Part shown: piece by piece, positions 46,184 to 55,492 of the stretch
Layout of the letters: every line of letters starts with the position of its first letter
Position numbering within the stretch: the stretch's first letter is position 1
Source: UBA8437 sp963582065
GTDB taxonomy: Bacteria > Planctomycetota > Planctomycetia > Planctomycetales > Planctomycetaceae
Reading direction: 5' to 3'
NCBI GenBank assembly: GCA_963582065.1
Contig: CAUZRQ010000003.1
Coordinates: 1 to 64,000 of the forward strand
Length of the DNA: 64,000 nucleotides
Translations under genes and position numbers: made by a program
The notes under the pieces: model-generated
The model's input: the letters and a program-made list of their open reading frames with translations, nothing else
The model's database searches: none
What the model was told of the DNA's origin: nothing

Positions 46184-49182
46184 CTTGGGACCCGGGTCGG
46201 TTGACGTCCTTCGACGAGCATCAGTTCGCAGTCGACCGCGACTTCCTTGAAGGTGTCAACATGCCCGGAGGGCCATCGCACTTCCAGCGGCCCGACCGCG
46301 GTCGAGGTGCCGGTGCCGAAGATCAACTGGCGTTGGTTGCTGGCCATGTAACCGTCTCCGGCGGTCTGTTGTCGATAGAGTTTCCGGTCGCCGACCGACA
46401 GTGTCAGTTGCGTTCCGATGGCGTCACGGGCAGAGCTCGTGGCCCGCAAGCGGATTGCCACGTAGTGGCCGTGTGTGGCCGAGGTGCAGGTCAGCAGCGC
46501 GACGGGGGCGTCCATGTGGGAGATCAGGACGTCGTTGAGCCCGTCGCGATTCCAGTCGAGCCTGGCCATGCCGCGGCCCAGCACGTGCTTGTTGAAGAAC
46601 TCGCCCACCCGGTCGGCTTTCAGTTCCACAAAACGGCCCCCCCCGGTGTTGTGCAGGTACTGGGCGGGCATTTCATAGAGTGTCCGCTTGTCGGGAAAAT
46701 TTTCGACGTGGCCATTGGTGACGACCAGGTCGAGTTCCCCGTCGAGGTCGGCGTCGATGAACTGTGTACCCCAGCCCAGCAGGCTCATGCTGTTCTCGTG
46801 CAGCCCGCTGCGCTGGGTGATGTCGGCAAAGAACTCCTGTTCGGTGAGTTTGCGGTAGAGCGTGTTGGACTGGTTGAGGAAGTTGGTGACAAAGAGGTCG
46901 AGTCTCCCGTCGCCATCGGCATCACCTGTGGCGACACCCATGCAGGCCTCGGCTCGCCCATCCTGGTTGACGGCCAGACCCAGCGGCAACGCCCGTTCAC
47001 GGAATCGGGGCAGCCCGTTCTCGGTGTTGCCCTGGTGGACGAAGTAGAAGTTGGGGACCGAGTCGTTGGCCAGGAACAGGCTGAGTTGTCCCGAGCCGGA
47101 GAAGTCGGCGGCGACGATGCCCAGGCCGTTGCCACGGGGGGTCACAATGCCGGATTCGGAGGTGATCTCGCGGAATCGCCCGTCACCCAGGTTGAGGAAC
47201 AACTGGTCCTGGGAGGCCGGGAAATCGAGCGGGCTGCAGACGCCCGACCGCATGGTCCCGGACTGGCCGCGGGACTCCTTGGCCAGGGCCTCGGCCTGGT
47301 CGGGCGAACGGATCTGATTGCATTCCCGGGTGAAGACGTCGTCGCCGGAGAGGAAGTTGGCGGCGTAGAGATCGGGCAGGCCGTCGGCGTTGAGGTCCAC
47401 CAGCAAGCAACTGGTGGTCCATCGCCGGCCGGCGATTCCGGCTTCCTGCGAGACGTCACTGAAGGTGCCGTCTCCGTTGTTGGTCAACAGTCGGTTGCCA
47501 CCGATGTTGGCGACCAGGATGTCAGGGAAACCGTCGGCGTCAAAGTCCCCGACAGTGGCTCCCTGCCCGAACCCGTTGCTGTGCAGGCCGGCCTGCACGG
47601 TGATGTCGGTAAACCCGCTTCCGGTGTTGCGGAACAGCCGGTCGACATCCTTACGCTGCTTGTCTCTCTGGTTGAAGACACCCCCCTGGGGCAGGAACAG
47701 GTCGGGCCAGCCGTCCTGGTCGAAGTCGACGGCGGCTCCTCCCCCGCCGGTCATTTCGAACATGTACCCGGGACCCTCGTGGGCGGGGTCTCCACCGTTG
47801 AGATACCGGAAGCGGACTCCGGCCAAGTGGGCCTGGTCCTGAAACGTCACGTCGACGTCGGTGATGCGGCCGGTGGCTGAACGGATCGGGTTGTCTCCCG
47901 CCCAGTCGGGCAGCGGCAAGTCAGCCAGGTCGATGCTGCTGACCGGGTTGGAGTCGTCGAGCGTGCGGACGGACTCGAGCGAGGCGAGTCGGGGGGCGAG
48001 GCGGACGACCGTCTCGGCGGCCCAGGCCTGGGGTTGGGACTCCTCGGCTCCCTTCTCGCGGGCCCAAAGCGCCCAGCCGTACGCCTCCCAGATCAGCCCC
48101 AGCTCCTCGGCCACCTCGGACACGATCTTCAGTTCACTCAGTCGCTCCGAGGCCCAGGCGGCGGTGACGCGGGTGGTGTAGCGGTTGATCTTGCGTGACC
48201 GCGCCAAAAACGGCGCCGCGTCAGGTTCGCGGCCCAGTTGTGTCAGGACCTGTCCGAGCTGGTAGTTGGCCTGGTGATGGTTGGGGTTCCGCTTGACGGC
48301 TTCCCAGAAGCAGCGGGCGGCCACGTCCGGTTGGTCAACGCTGGCAGCGAACCGCCCCAGGGCACTCCACACTCCGGGGTGGTCTCGGGCAGATTCGGGA
48401 AGTTCGCCGAACCAGGCCAGGAACCCACCATCGTCGCCGGCCTGCAGCAGCACGCTGGCGAGCATCGACTGGGCTTCGGTCAGTTCCGGACGCAGTGCCA
48501 CAGCGTCCTGGAGCAGTTCCTCGGCGAGAGCGAGATCCTGGTCTCCCAGCGCGATCCAGGCCATCGAGATCAGCGGGGCGGGATCGTCGGGGTCGCCGTC
48601 GTGAAACCGCTGCACGATCTTCGGCTCGACAAAACTCCCTTCGCCGACAGCCAGGATCTTCAGGTGCAGGGGGTTGAAGTTGTCCTGCCGGCAGATGGTG
48701 ATCCGCGGGGCGATGGCCTCCCAGCGTCGCGAGGCGACCGAAAGCAAGTAAGCGAGGCGGTCGTTGGCGATGCGGTGGTGAGGATCGTGGGCCAGGACTC
48801 GGCGGTATTGCGCCTCGGACGCCGACATCCAGTGGTGCCGCTCCATCAGCAGGTCGCCCGCTTCGCAGCGGGCGGCCAGCGCGTCGGCCGTGCCGATGTC
48901 GGGGACCCGCTCATAGAGTGCCAGGGCGCGGCCAGTGTCGCGGAGTCCGGCCGCCGCACGCGCCGCAAGCAGGATGCCGTCGACGCCGTCCGGGTCGCGC
49001 GAGATCACCGCCTGCGCCCACTGGTCGGCCTCGTAGAACTCCAATTCCTCCAGGGCGACCTGGCCGAAGTGGAGCTCGAGTTGCGGACGGAAGTACCACG
49101 CGACCAGCCCGGCGGCAATTAGCAGCCCGCCCAGGGCCGTCCAGGCGACGATCCACCGTTGACGGGGTCTTGGTTCGGCCAT
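46180..49182 (-). CDS. TPR - FG-GAP - ASPIC/UnbV fusion protein
   Basis: A protein of about 1000 residues: one membrane helix at about 10-30, a tetratricopeptide region to about residue 410 (EAQYRRVLAHDPHHRIANDRL, ALGRFAASVDQPDVAARCFW), then FG-GAP repeats (DFDQDGWPDLFL, DFDADGFPDILV, DLNADGLPDLYA, DADGDGRLDLFV, DADLDGELDLVV) and a C-terminal ASPIC/UnbV domain (RDAIGTQLTLSVGD, VRWPSGHVDTF). The start at 49182 (MAEPRPRQRW) directly precedes the anchor; readings to 49215 or 49281 are possible. It fuses two modules that are separate neighbouring genes elsewhere in this window. First gene of a three-gene minus-strand operon. Confidence 0.92.
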   Translation of the reverse strand: MAEPRPRQRWIVAWTALGGLLIAAGLVAWYFRPQLELHFGQVALEELEFYEADQWAQAVISRDPDGVDGILLAARAAAGLRDTGRALALYERVPDIGTADALAARCEAGDLLMERHHWMSASEAQYRRVLAHDPHHRIANDRLAYLLSVASRRWEAIAPRITICRQDNFNPLHLKILAVGEGSFVEPKIVQRFHDGDPDDPAPLISMAWIALGDQDLALAEELLQDAVALRPELTEAQSMLASVLLQAGDDGGFLAWFGELPESARDHPGVWSALGRFAASVDQPDVAARCFWEAVKRNPNHHQANYQLGQVLTQLGREPDAAPFLARSRKINRYTTRVTAAWASERLSELKIVSEVAEELGLIWEAYGWALWAREKGAEESQPQAWAAETVVRLAPRLASLESVRTLDDSNPVSSIDLADLPLPDWAGDNPIRSATGRITDVDVTFQDQAHLAGVRFRYLNGGDPAHEGPGYMFEMTGGGGAAVDFDQDGWPDLFLPQGGVFNQRDKQRKDVDRLFRNTGSGFTDITVQAGLHSNGFGQGATVGDFDADGFPDILVANIGGNRLLTNNGDGTFSDVSQEAGIAGRRWTTSCLLVDLNADGLPDLYAANFLSGDDVFTRECNQIRSPDQAEALAKESRGQSGTMRSGVCSPLDFPASQDQLFLNLGDGRFREITSESGIVTPRGNGLGIVAADFSGSGQLSLFLANDSVPNFYFVHQGNTENGLPRFRERALPLGLAVNQDGRAEACMGVATGDADGDGRLDLFVTNFLNQSNTLYRKLTEQEFFADITQRSGLHENSMSLLGWGTQFIDADLDGELDLVVTNGHVENFPDKRTLYEMPAQYLHNTGGGRFVELKADRVGEFFNKHVLGRGMARLDWNRDGLNDVLISHMDAPVALLTCTSATHGHYVAIRLRATSSARDAIGTQLTLSVGDRKLYRQQTAGDGYMASNQRQLIFGTGTSTAVGPLEVRWPSGHVDTFKEVAVDCELMLVEGRQPTRVPR

Positions 49183-49322
49183 GAAGCCAGCCGTGGAAAA
49201 GGGGACACGCGTCATTCGCAGCAACTCATACCGCTGCATCTCTGCATCGCCATCGTAACCGGGTGGTTTCAGCCGAAACAACGGGGTTGTTGGCCGGGGT
49301 GCGGTGGGGGATAGTCTAGGGG
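49183..49322. promoter_or_regulatory. Divergent promoter region of the ASPIC and cytochrome operons
   Basis: A 140-bp gap (less if the longer start of the left gene is used) between the minus-strand TPR-ASPIC/YfhO/ASPIC operon and the plus-strand SGNH/octaheme operon. Both operons must be started from here or from inside neighbouring sequence, so co-regulation is likely. I could not pick out convincing promoter boxes or an operator. Confidence 0.4.
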
Positions 49323-50441
49323 GTGTCTGTTCTCAACGCCGGGTCCACTGTGTCATCTCCAGCCAATCCTCGGGTCCGCCGGGCGTATCGACTGTTCGTG
49401 TGGTCGCTGTGCGCACTCCTGGTGGTGGTCTTCGCCACGGTGATCGTGCTGAAGGTGCAGCGGGTTCGCGAGATGTTCCATCCGTGGTTGCCTGTCTATG
49501 TCAAGGAACCCGGTTATGAACGAACCGGCCACTTCTACCTCTTCGATGAGACGCTCGGTTGGCGGAACGTGCCGAACTGGACCGCCAAGACGCGGGGCCA
49601 GTCACTGACGATCAACAGCCGCGGGCTGAGGGATCGCGAGTACGCGTTGGCCAAGCCCGCGGGCGTCAAAAGGTTGCTGGTGCTCGGCGACTCCTTTGCC
49701 TGGGGTTACGGTGTTGGGGACGACGACATCTTCACCGAGGTGCTCGAACGTCGGTTCGAGTCCGAGCGACGGCCGTGGCAGGTGGTCAACACGGGTGTTT
49801 CGGGCTGGGGCACCGATCAGCAGTACCTGTTCCTGAAGAGCGAGGGGTTCGATTACCAGCCCGACGTGGTGCTGCTGGCCTTCTACCTGCTCAACGATCC
49901 CAAGGAAGTCCGGCTCTCGGACGTGTATGGGCTCTCCAAGCCCGTCTTTCTCGACACCAAACTGACCCTGGGCAACGTGCCTGTTCCGCTTCCGTCGCAG
50001 AGGAAGTCGGGAATTGAATCGCCGGTCGAGAATCTGGAATTGGTGGTGAGAGTGATCGAGGAGATCGAGCGGGAGTGCCGGCAGCGTAATTGTCGACTGG
50101 TTGTGATGAAGTTCGGCACGTTTGTCGATCCAACGTTCAAGGGGCTTGCCGAAGTAGAAGAGATGTTCGAATCGAAATTTGATCGGTTGCGGGATCGTGT
50201 CCCGTACCTGGATCTCGACGAAGAATTTCAGAAACGCAAACTCCGCACGAAGTTCCTGGTGGCCGGAAACGAGGACAACCACTGGAACGACTTTGGGCAC
50301 GAACAGGTCGCGGTGATCCTCGGCGAATTTCTCGACCAGCACGGTTTGCTTGGACAGGTCGCTCAACCGGAACCGGAACCGGAACCGGAACAGGAACAGG
50401 AACCGGAACAGGAACTGCGGACAAGGGAGGCGGGATCGTGA
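49323..50441 (+). CDS. Membrane-anchored SGNH/GDSL-like hydrolase
   Basis: A 372-residue protein with an N-terminal membrane helix (about residues 25-43) and an extracytoplasmic SGNH domain. Nucleophile Ser is in LVLGDSFAWGYGV, the Gly block in NTGVSGWGTDQQ, a possible Asn-block equivalent in AFYLLNDPKE, and the catalytic Asp-x-x-His end in EDNHWNDFGH. SGNH proteins of this layout include esterases and O-acetyl transferases acting on polysaccharides. The C-terminus is a PE/QE repeat tail. The stop overlaps the next gene (GTGA). First gene of the plus-strand operon. Confidence 0.85.
   Translation: MSVLNAGSTVSSPANPRVRRAYRLFVWSLCALLVVVFATVIVLKVQRVREMFHPWLPVYVKEPGYERTGHFYLFDETLGWRNVPNWTAKTRGQSLTINSRGLRDREYALAKPAGVKRLLVLGDSFAWGYGVGDDDIFTEVLERRFESERRPWQVVNTGVSGWGTDQQYLFLKSEGFDYQPDVVLLAFYLLNDPKEVRLSDVYGLSKPVFLDTKLTLGNVPVPLPSQRKSGIESPVENLELVVRVIEEIERECRQRNCRLVVMKFGTFVDPTFKGLAEVEEMFESKFDRLRDRVPYLDLDEEFQKRKLRTKFLVAGNEDNHWNDFGHEQVAVILGEFLDQHGLLGQVAQPEPEPEPEQEQEPEQELRTREAGS
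50367..50414 (+). repeat. Hexanucleotide repeat encoding a Pro/Gln-Glu tail
   Basis: Eight tandem hexamers (CCGGAA x4, CAGGAA x2, CCGGAA, CAGGAA) encode PEPEPEPEQEQEPEQE at the C-terminus of the SGNH protein. The repeat keeps frame on expansion. Confidence 0.9.
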
Positions 50442-52396
50442 ATCGCGAGGTGCGAGGAGCATCGGCGGGCCGGCGCGGCGTGGTCAACTGGCGGCTGATC
50501 GTCATGGTGATGGGGCTGGCGTGCTCGGTGCTGATGGTTGCCGCCTTCATGAAATGGCGGTCCGAATCCCTGCAGAAGAAACGGGCGTCGAATCCCCGTC
50601 GCGAGAGGGTCGGGCGTTTGACATTGTGGTTCGACGAGTACCCCGGCCACGGTTACGAAGCGTGGCAGGCGACCGGCCCCCATTCGAATCTCAGGCGGCA
50701 GGACTATGCTGATCCGCAGACGTGCCGCAGATGCCACAAGAAAAACTACGACGACTGGTTTGAACACCCTCACCGGAAAATGAACCTGCTGGCTTCGGCC
50801 GAGACGGTGGTCGGAGACTTTTCGGGTGAGGCCTCGATTGGCTATCGCGGTGGCACCGCGACGTTTGAGACTGTCGCCGACGGGTACCGCATGACCCTGG
50901 CCCGCGACAAGACGACGCGTGTCTACGAGGTGGTCGAGACGATCGGGTCACGGTTTTTCCAGTACTACGTGGGGTCGCTGGTGAAGGGGCCCGAGCCGAA
51001 GGCTCACCCGATGTACCAGGCCCGGTTCGTGCTGCCCTTCGGCTACTGGCTCGACGAGAAGCAGTGGGTGCCGGTGGTGCACGTGTCCGAGGAGGTTGCC
51101 GATGATCTGCGAGGGGACCCCTTCGAGGTGGCGGCCGAGGCCGAAGACGGGAAAGACTTCTACAGCTACAACCGTCACTGTGCGAATTGCCACAGCACCT
51201 TTGCGCTGGGGGACCTGATACTGCGGGCATTTCCACGGATGGGGCGGTACTCGCCCCACAGCATGCACTTCTCGATGCCGGGTTTCGTGGCCGACGCTCA
51301 TCCGGAACTCTGGCCGGCAGGCAAGCGCTCGTTTGATCTCTCTGAGGAGCAGCTCACGGTGATCATGGCACAAGTCACCGAGGGGACTGCTGCCGAACAC
51401 GGCGTGACGATGGGGATCAGCTGCGGGGCCTGTCACCTGGGCGTGAAGGAACACGTCGAGGGCCGGATGAAGAAACCGCCGTTCTTTCCCAACAGCCCTC
51501 ACCTGTTCATCGAATACGCCGACGAGGAAAAGAAAAAGAGTGTCAAGTTCGGCCGGATTCCTCGAACGCTCAACTCGATCTGTGCCCGGTGCCACACGGG
51601 CAAACGGCCCGAGTTCAGTGCCGGGATGTCGACGTGGAACTCAGTCGAGTTCACCGACTCATTTCAGAGTGCCTGTTTCCAAGAGGCGATGTGCATCCAC
51701 TGCCACGACCCCCATGCGCCGATCGGCAAGAAATGGACGCGGACTCCCGCCCAGGACGACGCCTTGTGCCTGCAGTGTCACAAGCGTTTTGCCGACGACC
51801 GGCTGCTGGTGGCCCACACACATCATCGGGTCGGTTCGACCGGTGGGCGATGCATGAACTGCCACATGCCGCGGATCAACGAGGGGCTGCAGGATGTTGT
51901 TCGCACACACATGATCTACAACCCGAACAACTCGGATATGATCGAATCGAACGAGCCGAATGCGTGCAACATGTGTCACACCGACAAGCCGATCGATTGG
52001 ACGCTGAAGTACCTTGGTGAGTGGTACGAAGCGGAATTCAACGAGAAGAGCATTGCGTTCAGCTACAAGCCACGTGAACGGGCGGTGGCCATCGGCTGGC
52101 TGAAACACCCGCGGGAGGCGGTGCGATTGGTTGGCGCCGATTGCCTGGTTCGCAGCGGGGCGAGGTGGGCCCTGGAGGACCTGGTCGAGGGCCTGGATGA
52201 CGACTTCATGGTGAACCGACAGTTCGTCCGCACGGGGATCGAGAAACTGGTTGGCCGCTCTCTGAAATCAACCGGATACCGGTTCTACATGACCCGTCCC
52301 GAGCGAAAGGAGCCGCTGAAGAAGATTCGAAGCGAGTGGCTCAAGTCGCTGCCGCCGCCGCCGACGACGAAGCCGGCGGCCGGGGACGGCGAGTGA
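50438..52396 (+). CDS. Octaheme cytochrome c (copy 1)
   Basis: A 652-residue membrane-anchored multiheme cytochrome. After one N-terminal helix (about 19-38) there are eight CXXCH haem sites, at residues 96-100, 248-252, 329-333, 382-386, 419-423, 444-448, 472-476 and 510-514. The C-terminal about 120 residues contain HEAT-like helical repeats (REAVRLVGADCLVRSGARWAL). The 150-residue gap between haems 1 and 2 carries a conserved segment (ETIGSRFFQYYVG, then PFGYWLDEKQWVPVVHV) shared with copy 2, perhaps an active-site or partner region. It may transfer electrons or reduce a substrate in the periplasm; the reaction is unknown. GTGA overlap with the SGNH gene. Confidence 0.93.
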   Translation: MNREVRGASAGRRGVVNWRLIVMVMGLACSVLMVAAFMKWRSESLQKKRASNPRRERVGRLTLWFDEYPGHGYEAWQATGPHSNLRRQDYADPQTCRRCHKKNYDDWFEHPHRKMNLLASAETVVGDFSGEASIGYRGGTATFETVADGYRMTLARDKTTRVYEVVETIGSRFFQYYVGSLVKGPEPKAHPMYQARFVLPFGYWLDEKQWVPVVHVSEEVADDLRGDPFEVAAEAEDGKDFYSYNRHCANCHSTFALGDLILRAFPRMGRYSPHSMHFSMPGFVADAHPELWPAGKRSFDLSEEQLTVIMAQVTEGTAAEHGVTMGISCGACHLGVKEHVEGRMKKPPFFPNSPHLFIEYADEEKKKSVKFGRIPRTLNSICARCHTGKRPEFSAGMSTWNSVEFTDSFQSACFQEAMCIHCHDPHAPIGKKWTRTPAQDDALCLQCHKRFADDRLLVAHTHHRVGSTGGRCMNCHMPRINEGLQDVVRTHMIYNPNNSDMIESNEPNACNMCHTDKPIDWTLKYLGEWYEAEFNEKSIAFSYKPRERAVAIGWLKHPREAVRLVGADCLVRSGARWALEDLVEGLDDDFMVNRQFVRTGIEKLVGRSLKSTGYRFYMTRPERKEPLKKIRSEWLKSLPPPPTTKPAAGDGE

Positions 52397-52427
52397 CGTT
52401 TCGAGGCGGCGTCATCGGGAGGACCGC

Positions 52428-54353
52428 ATGCGAGGGGGCCGGACGACGACGTGGGCGACCATCGTGCTGGTCTCCGGAGCCGCCGCCGCCGGATGGTGGT
52501 GGATAGGCCGCGATCCGGCGCCGCGCCGACGACCGGGACTCGACAAGCCGTCGCAGTCTGCGGCTGTGGCGGCTCGCGCGATCGGCCAGGGACGGCTGAT
52601 CGGCTGGTGGCCCGCGGTTCCCGAACAGGTTCTCAAGAGAGCGACGAAGACTTCCGGTGAGGGGCAAAGCAACGTCCATCCCGGCGACTACGTCGGCCCA
52701 GAGCGTTGTCGCCGTTGTCATCCGCAAAACCACGCGTCCTGGAGTCGACACTCGCATCGATTGATGAACGCGGTGGCGACCGACGAAACCGTCCTCGGTG
52801 ATTTTTCCGGACGAGCAGCACTGCATCATCTGGGTGGACGAGCGACGTTCTTCCGGGGCGGAGCGAACAGTTCCGGCTGGTGGATGAAATTGGTGCGGGA
52901 TGATGTCCGTCGCACCTACCGGATCACTCAGACAATCGGCTCTCGCTTTTATCAGTACTACGTCGGCCGTCTCATCAACGGACCCGAACGGGCCGGGCAC
53001 CAGTTCTACACGACTGATCACGTGCTGCCGTTCGGGTATTGGCTGGACCGTGCTCAATGGGTTCCTGTGGTGCACGTGTACCGGGAGTTGCCCGAACTGG
53101 ATCGGGAGGATCCGTTTGCGGATGCGGGTGTGTTGAGGCGGTTTGCCCCCTATGCACAGGGGTGCAACGGTTGTCACACGACCTTTGCCCTGGGCGACAT
53201 GTTCACTCGCGAGCCGCTGAGGCTGGCCCGCCACGCGCCCTGGCAGTTGCACTGGAACCTCGGCGATTACGTCGAGGGAAATCGGAGCGAGTTCTTTTCG
53301 GGAGAGCGTGCGGCTGAGTCGATCAGCGAAGAAGAACTGCAGGAACTGGGGCGGATGCTCTCCCGGATGGATGCCAGAGAATTCGGCGTTACTCTGGGGA
53401 TCAGCTGCGAAGCCTGCCACCTGGGGAGTCGCCGTCACGCAGCGGACCCGAAACAGTTGCCGGAGTTTTCCCCGAAGAGTCCTCACCTGTTGGCCGAGAC
53501 GTCCGGCGAACGACTCGATCCAGGTCGGACTCACAAGAACCTCAACTGGGCGTGCGGCCGCTGTCACGCCGGGTCGCGTTCGGAATTCGCCGCGGGGATG
53601 GGGACGTGGAATTCGATCGAGTACACCGATGCGACTCGCGGCGGGTGTTACTCGCAATTGAAGTGCATCGACTGCCACGACCCGCATCAACCGATCGGTT
53701 CACAGTGGGCACGCACCCGGGCCCAGGACGAGGCGGTCTGCCTGAAGTGTCACCAGGAATTTGTCTCCGAGGACGCCCGCAGGCGACACTCTCATCACGT
53801 CCCCGGGTCGACAGGAGATGGGTGCCTGGAATGCCACATGCCTCGGATCAACGAGGGGCTCCAGGATGTCGTGCGGACTCACACCATCTTCTCGCCCAAC
53901 CACCGCGGCATGCTCGAATCCAACCACCCCAACGCCTGCAATCTGTGCCACGTCGAGCGGTCGATCGACTGGACGTTGCAGTGGCTGCAGCGATGGTACG
54001 GGACCGAAAGCGAACGGCTGGATCTGGATCGGACGTACGCTGACCGGGGCGAGCCGGTGGGGGCCGGCTGGCTGAGAAGTGATGACGAGGCCGTGCGGCT
54101 GGTCGGGACGGACGCGGTCCTGAGACAGCGGGCGGGGTGGTCGTTGCCGATGCTGATTGAGCGGCTGGATGACGAATTCCTGGTCAACCGACAGTTCGCC
54201 GCCAAGGGGATCGAGGATCTGCTGGGCATCGACCTGGAGGACCTGGGTTACCGGTTCCATGGTTCGCCGGCCGAGCGACAGCCCGGGCTGGTGCGTCTGC
54301 GGGAGGTGTTGCTGGGGGGCGCAGCAGGGGCGGGGAGGGAAGGCGAGCGATGA
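52428..54353 (+). CDS. Octaheme cytochrome c (copy 2)
   Basis: A 641-residue paralogue of the preceding gene, in tandem 31 bp downstream with GGGAGGA as ribosome-binding site. N-terminal anchor at about 9-26; eight CXXCH sites at 94-98, 246-250, 327-331, 376-380, 413-417, 438-442, 466-470 and 504-508, almost the same spacing as copy 1. Shared non-haem blocks include GSRFYQYYVGRLINGPE, LPFGYWLDRAQWVPVVHV and HMPRINEGLQDVVRTH. The paired arrangement suggests a two-cytochrome complex or sub-functionalised duplicates. Overlaps the next gene by 4 bp (ATGA). Confidence 0.93.
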   Translation: MRGGRTTTWATIVLVSGAAAAGWWWIGRDPAPRRRPGLDKPSQSAAVAARAIGQGRLIGWWPAVPEQVLKRATKTSGEGQSNVHPGDYVGPERCRRCHPQNHASWSRHSHRLMNAVATDETVLGDFSGRAALHHLGGRATFFRGGANSSGWWMKLVRDDVRRTYRITQTIGSRFYQYYVGRLINGPERAGHQFYTTDHVLPFGYWLDRAQWVPVVHVYRELPELDREDPFADAGVLRRFAPYAQGCNGCHTTFALGDMFTREPLRLARHAPWQLHWNLGDYVEGNRSEFFSGERAAESISEEELQELGRMLSRMDAREFGVTLGISCEACHLGSRRHAADPKQLPEFSPKSPHLLAETSGERLDPGRTHKNLNWACGRCHAGSRSEFAAGMGTWNSIEYTDATRGGCYSQLKCIDCHDPHQPIGSQWARTRAQDEAVCLKCHQEFVSEDARRRHSHHVPGSTGDGCLECHMPRINEGLQDVVRTHTIFSPNHRGMLESNHPNACNLCHVERSIDWTLQWLQRWYGTESERLDLDRTYADRGEPVGAGWLRSDDEAVRLVGTDAVLRQRAGWSLPMLIERLDDEFLVNRQFAAKGIEDLLGIDLEDLGYRFHGSPAERQPGLVRLREVLLGGAAGAGREGER

Positions 54354-55492
54354 GCGGCCAGGCGGTGATGGGCTCCGGAGGGGACGAGCGGGTCGGCTGG
54401 CGACCCGGCTGGATTCTCTCGCCCCGCCACGACCTGGCCTGGTTTCTGCTGCTTCCTGTCTCCGCGGTGCTGATCGCCATCGGGTGCCACCACTGGCTGC
54501 CGTTTGTTGCCCTGGTCTCGGTGAATCTCTGGATCACGATTCCTCACCACTGTGCCACCTGGGTGCGGACCTACGGGTTGGCGGAGGACTGGCAGAGGTG
54601 GAGGGGGCGGTTGCTGCTGGGGCCGCTGATGATCGCTGCGGTGGCGATGATGGGGCATCGCTGGGCGCCGACGACACTGCTGCTGGTGGTGACGATGTGG
54701 GATCACCAGCACAGCATCATGCAGCAGCACGGGTTCGCTCGGATCTATGACTTCAAGGCGGGAACCGGGACGTCACGAACCGGACGGTTCGACCTGGTCG
54801 TCAACTGGGTGCTCTACGGCAACATGTTTCTGACGGCGCCTTTGTTCGTGCAGTACTGGGTCCGCGAATTGTTCACCTGGCAGCTGCCCGTCGGCGTCGA
54901 CGCGGTGCAGATGTTGCAGGGGGTCAGCTGGGCGGTCACGATCGGCGTGCTGGTCGCCTACGGACTGCACCTGGTGGGCTGTCTCCGGCGTGGAGACGGT
55001 GTCAACCCGATCAAGTTGCTGTTCCTGTCGGCCAGTTATGCGTTGTGGTACGTCACCGCGTGGCACACCGACTCGATTCTCGTCTTCGGGATCGCTCACC
55101 GGTTGATGCACGGCCTGCAGTACATGGTGATCGTGAGGATTTACCTGGCGAGAAAGGCTCGGGATCGGGGTGCGACGGGAGGCGGGCTGGGTCTGAGCCT
55201 GGCCGGGCGAGGTGGGCTGTGGCGATTTGTGGGAATCAGCCTGCTGTATGCGGTGGTCTTTCAGGTCGTTGTGGGGCAACCCCAGCCATTGGAGACGTTC
55301 GGTTTCGGAGTGTTCGAATTCAACTCGGTCTACGAGGCGATTCCCGAACTGGGGGTCGGGCGATTCACCAACCGCGAAATGTACGCGTTGTTTGCCACGG
55401 CGATGATCGATGCGGTGGCGATGGTGCACTACTACTTCGACAGTTTCATCTGGAAGGTCAGCGACCATCGAGTCCGGGAGGGGTTGCAGTGA
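54350..55492 (+). CDS. His-rich polytopic membrane protein (copy B, no TPR)
   Basis: A 380-residue membrane protein homologous to the N-terminal half of the proteins at 15842 and 56110 but without their TPR tails. Shared positions: HH at 66-67, HQH at 119-121 leading into MQQHGFARIYDFK, HGLQY around His254, and HYYFDSFIWK with His360 and Asp364. It has about eight hydrophobic helices. Being translationally coupled to two octaheme cytochromes (ATGA overlap), it could exchange electrons with them. A metal or haem centre is inferred from the conserved His set only. Confidence 0.78.
   Translation: MSGQAVMGSGGDERVGWRPGWILSPRHDLAWFLLLPVSAVLIAIGCHHWLPFVALVSVNLWITIPHHCATWVRTYGLAEDWQRWRGRLLLGPLMIAAVAMMGHRWAPTTLLLVVTMWDHQHSIMQQHGFARIYDFKAGTGTSRTGRFDLVVNWVLYGNMFLTAPLFVQYWVRELFTWQLPVGVDAVQMLQGVSWAVTIGVLVAYGLHLVGCLRRGDGVNPIKLLFLSASYALWYVTAWHTDSILVFGIAHRLMHGLQYMVIVRIYLARKARDRGATGGGLGLSLAGRGGLWRFVGISLLYAVVFQVVVGQPQPLETFGFGVFEFNSVYEAIPELGVGRFTNREMYALFATAMIDAVAMVHYYFDSFIWKVSDHRVREGLQ

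Noticed and set aside
45736..47880. 714-codon plus-strand open frame
   Set aside because: It spans the junction of two well-supported minus-strand genes (YfhO-like and TPR-ASPIC) and has no recognisable domain.
50367..50414. Possible recoding or slippage site at the end of the SGNH gene
   Set aside because: The repeat is a simple in-frame PE/QE tail, and the normal stop with a GTGA overlap follows. No alternative frame makes sense.
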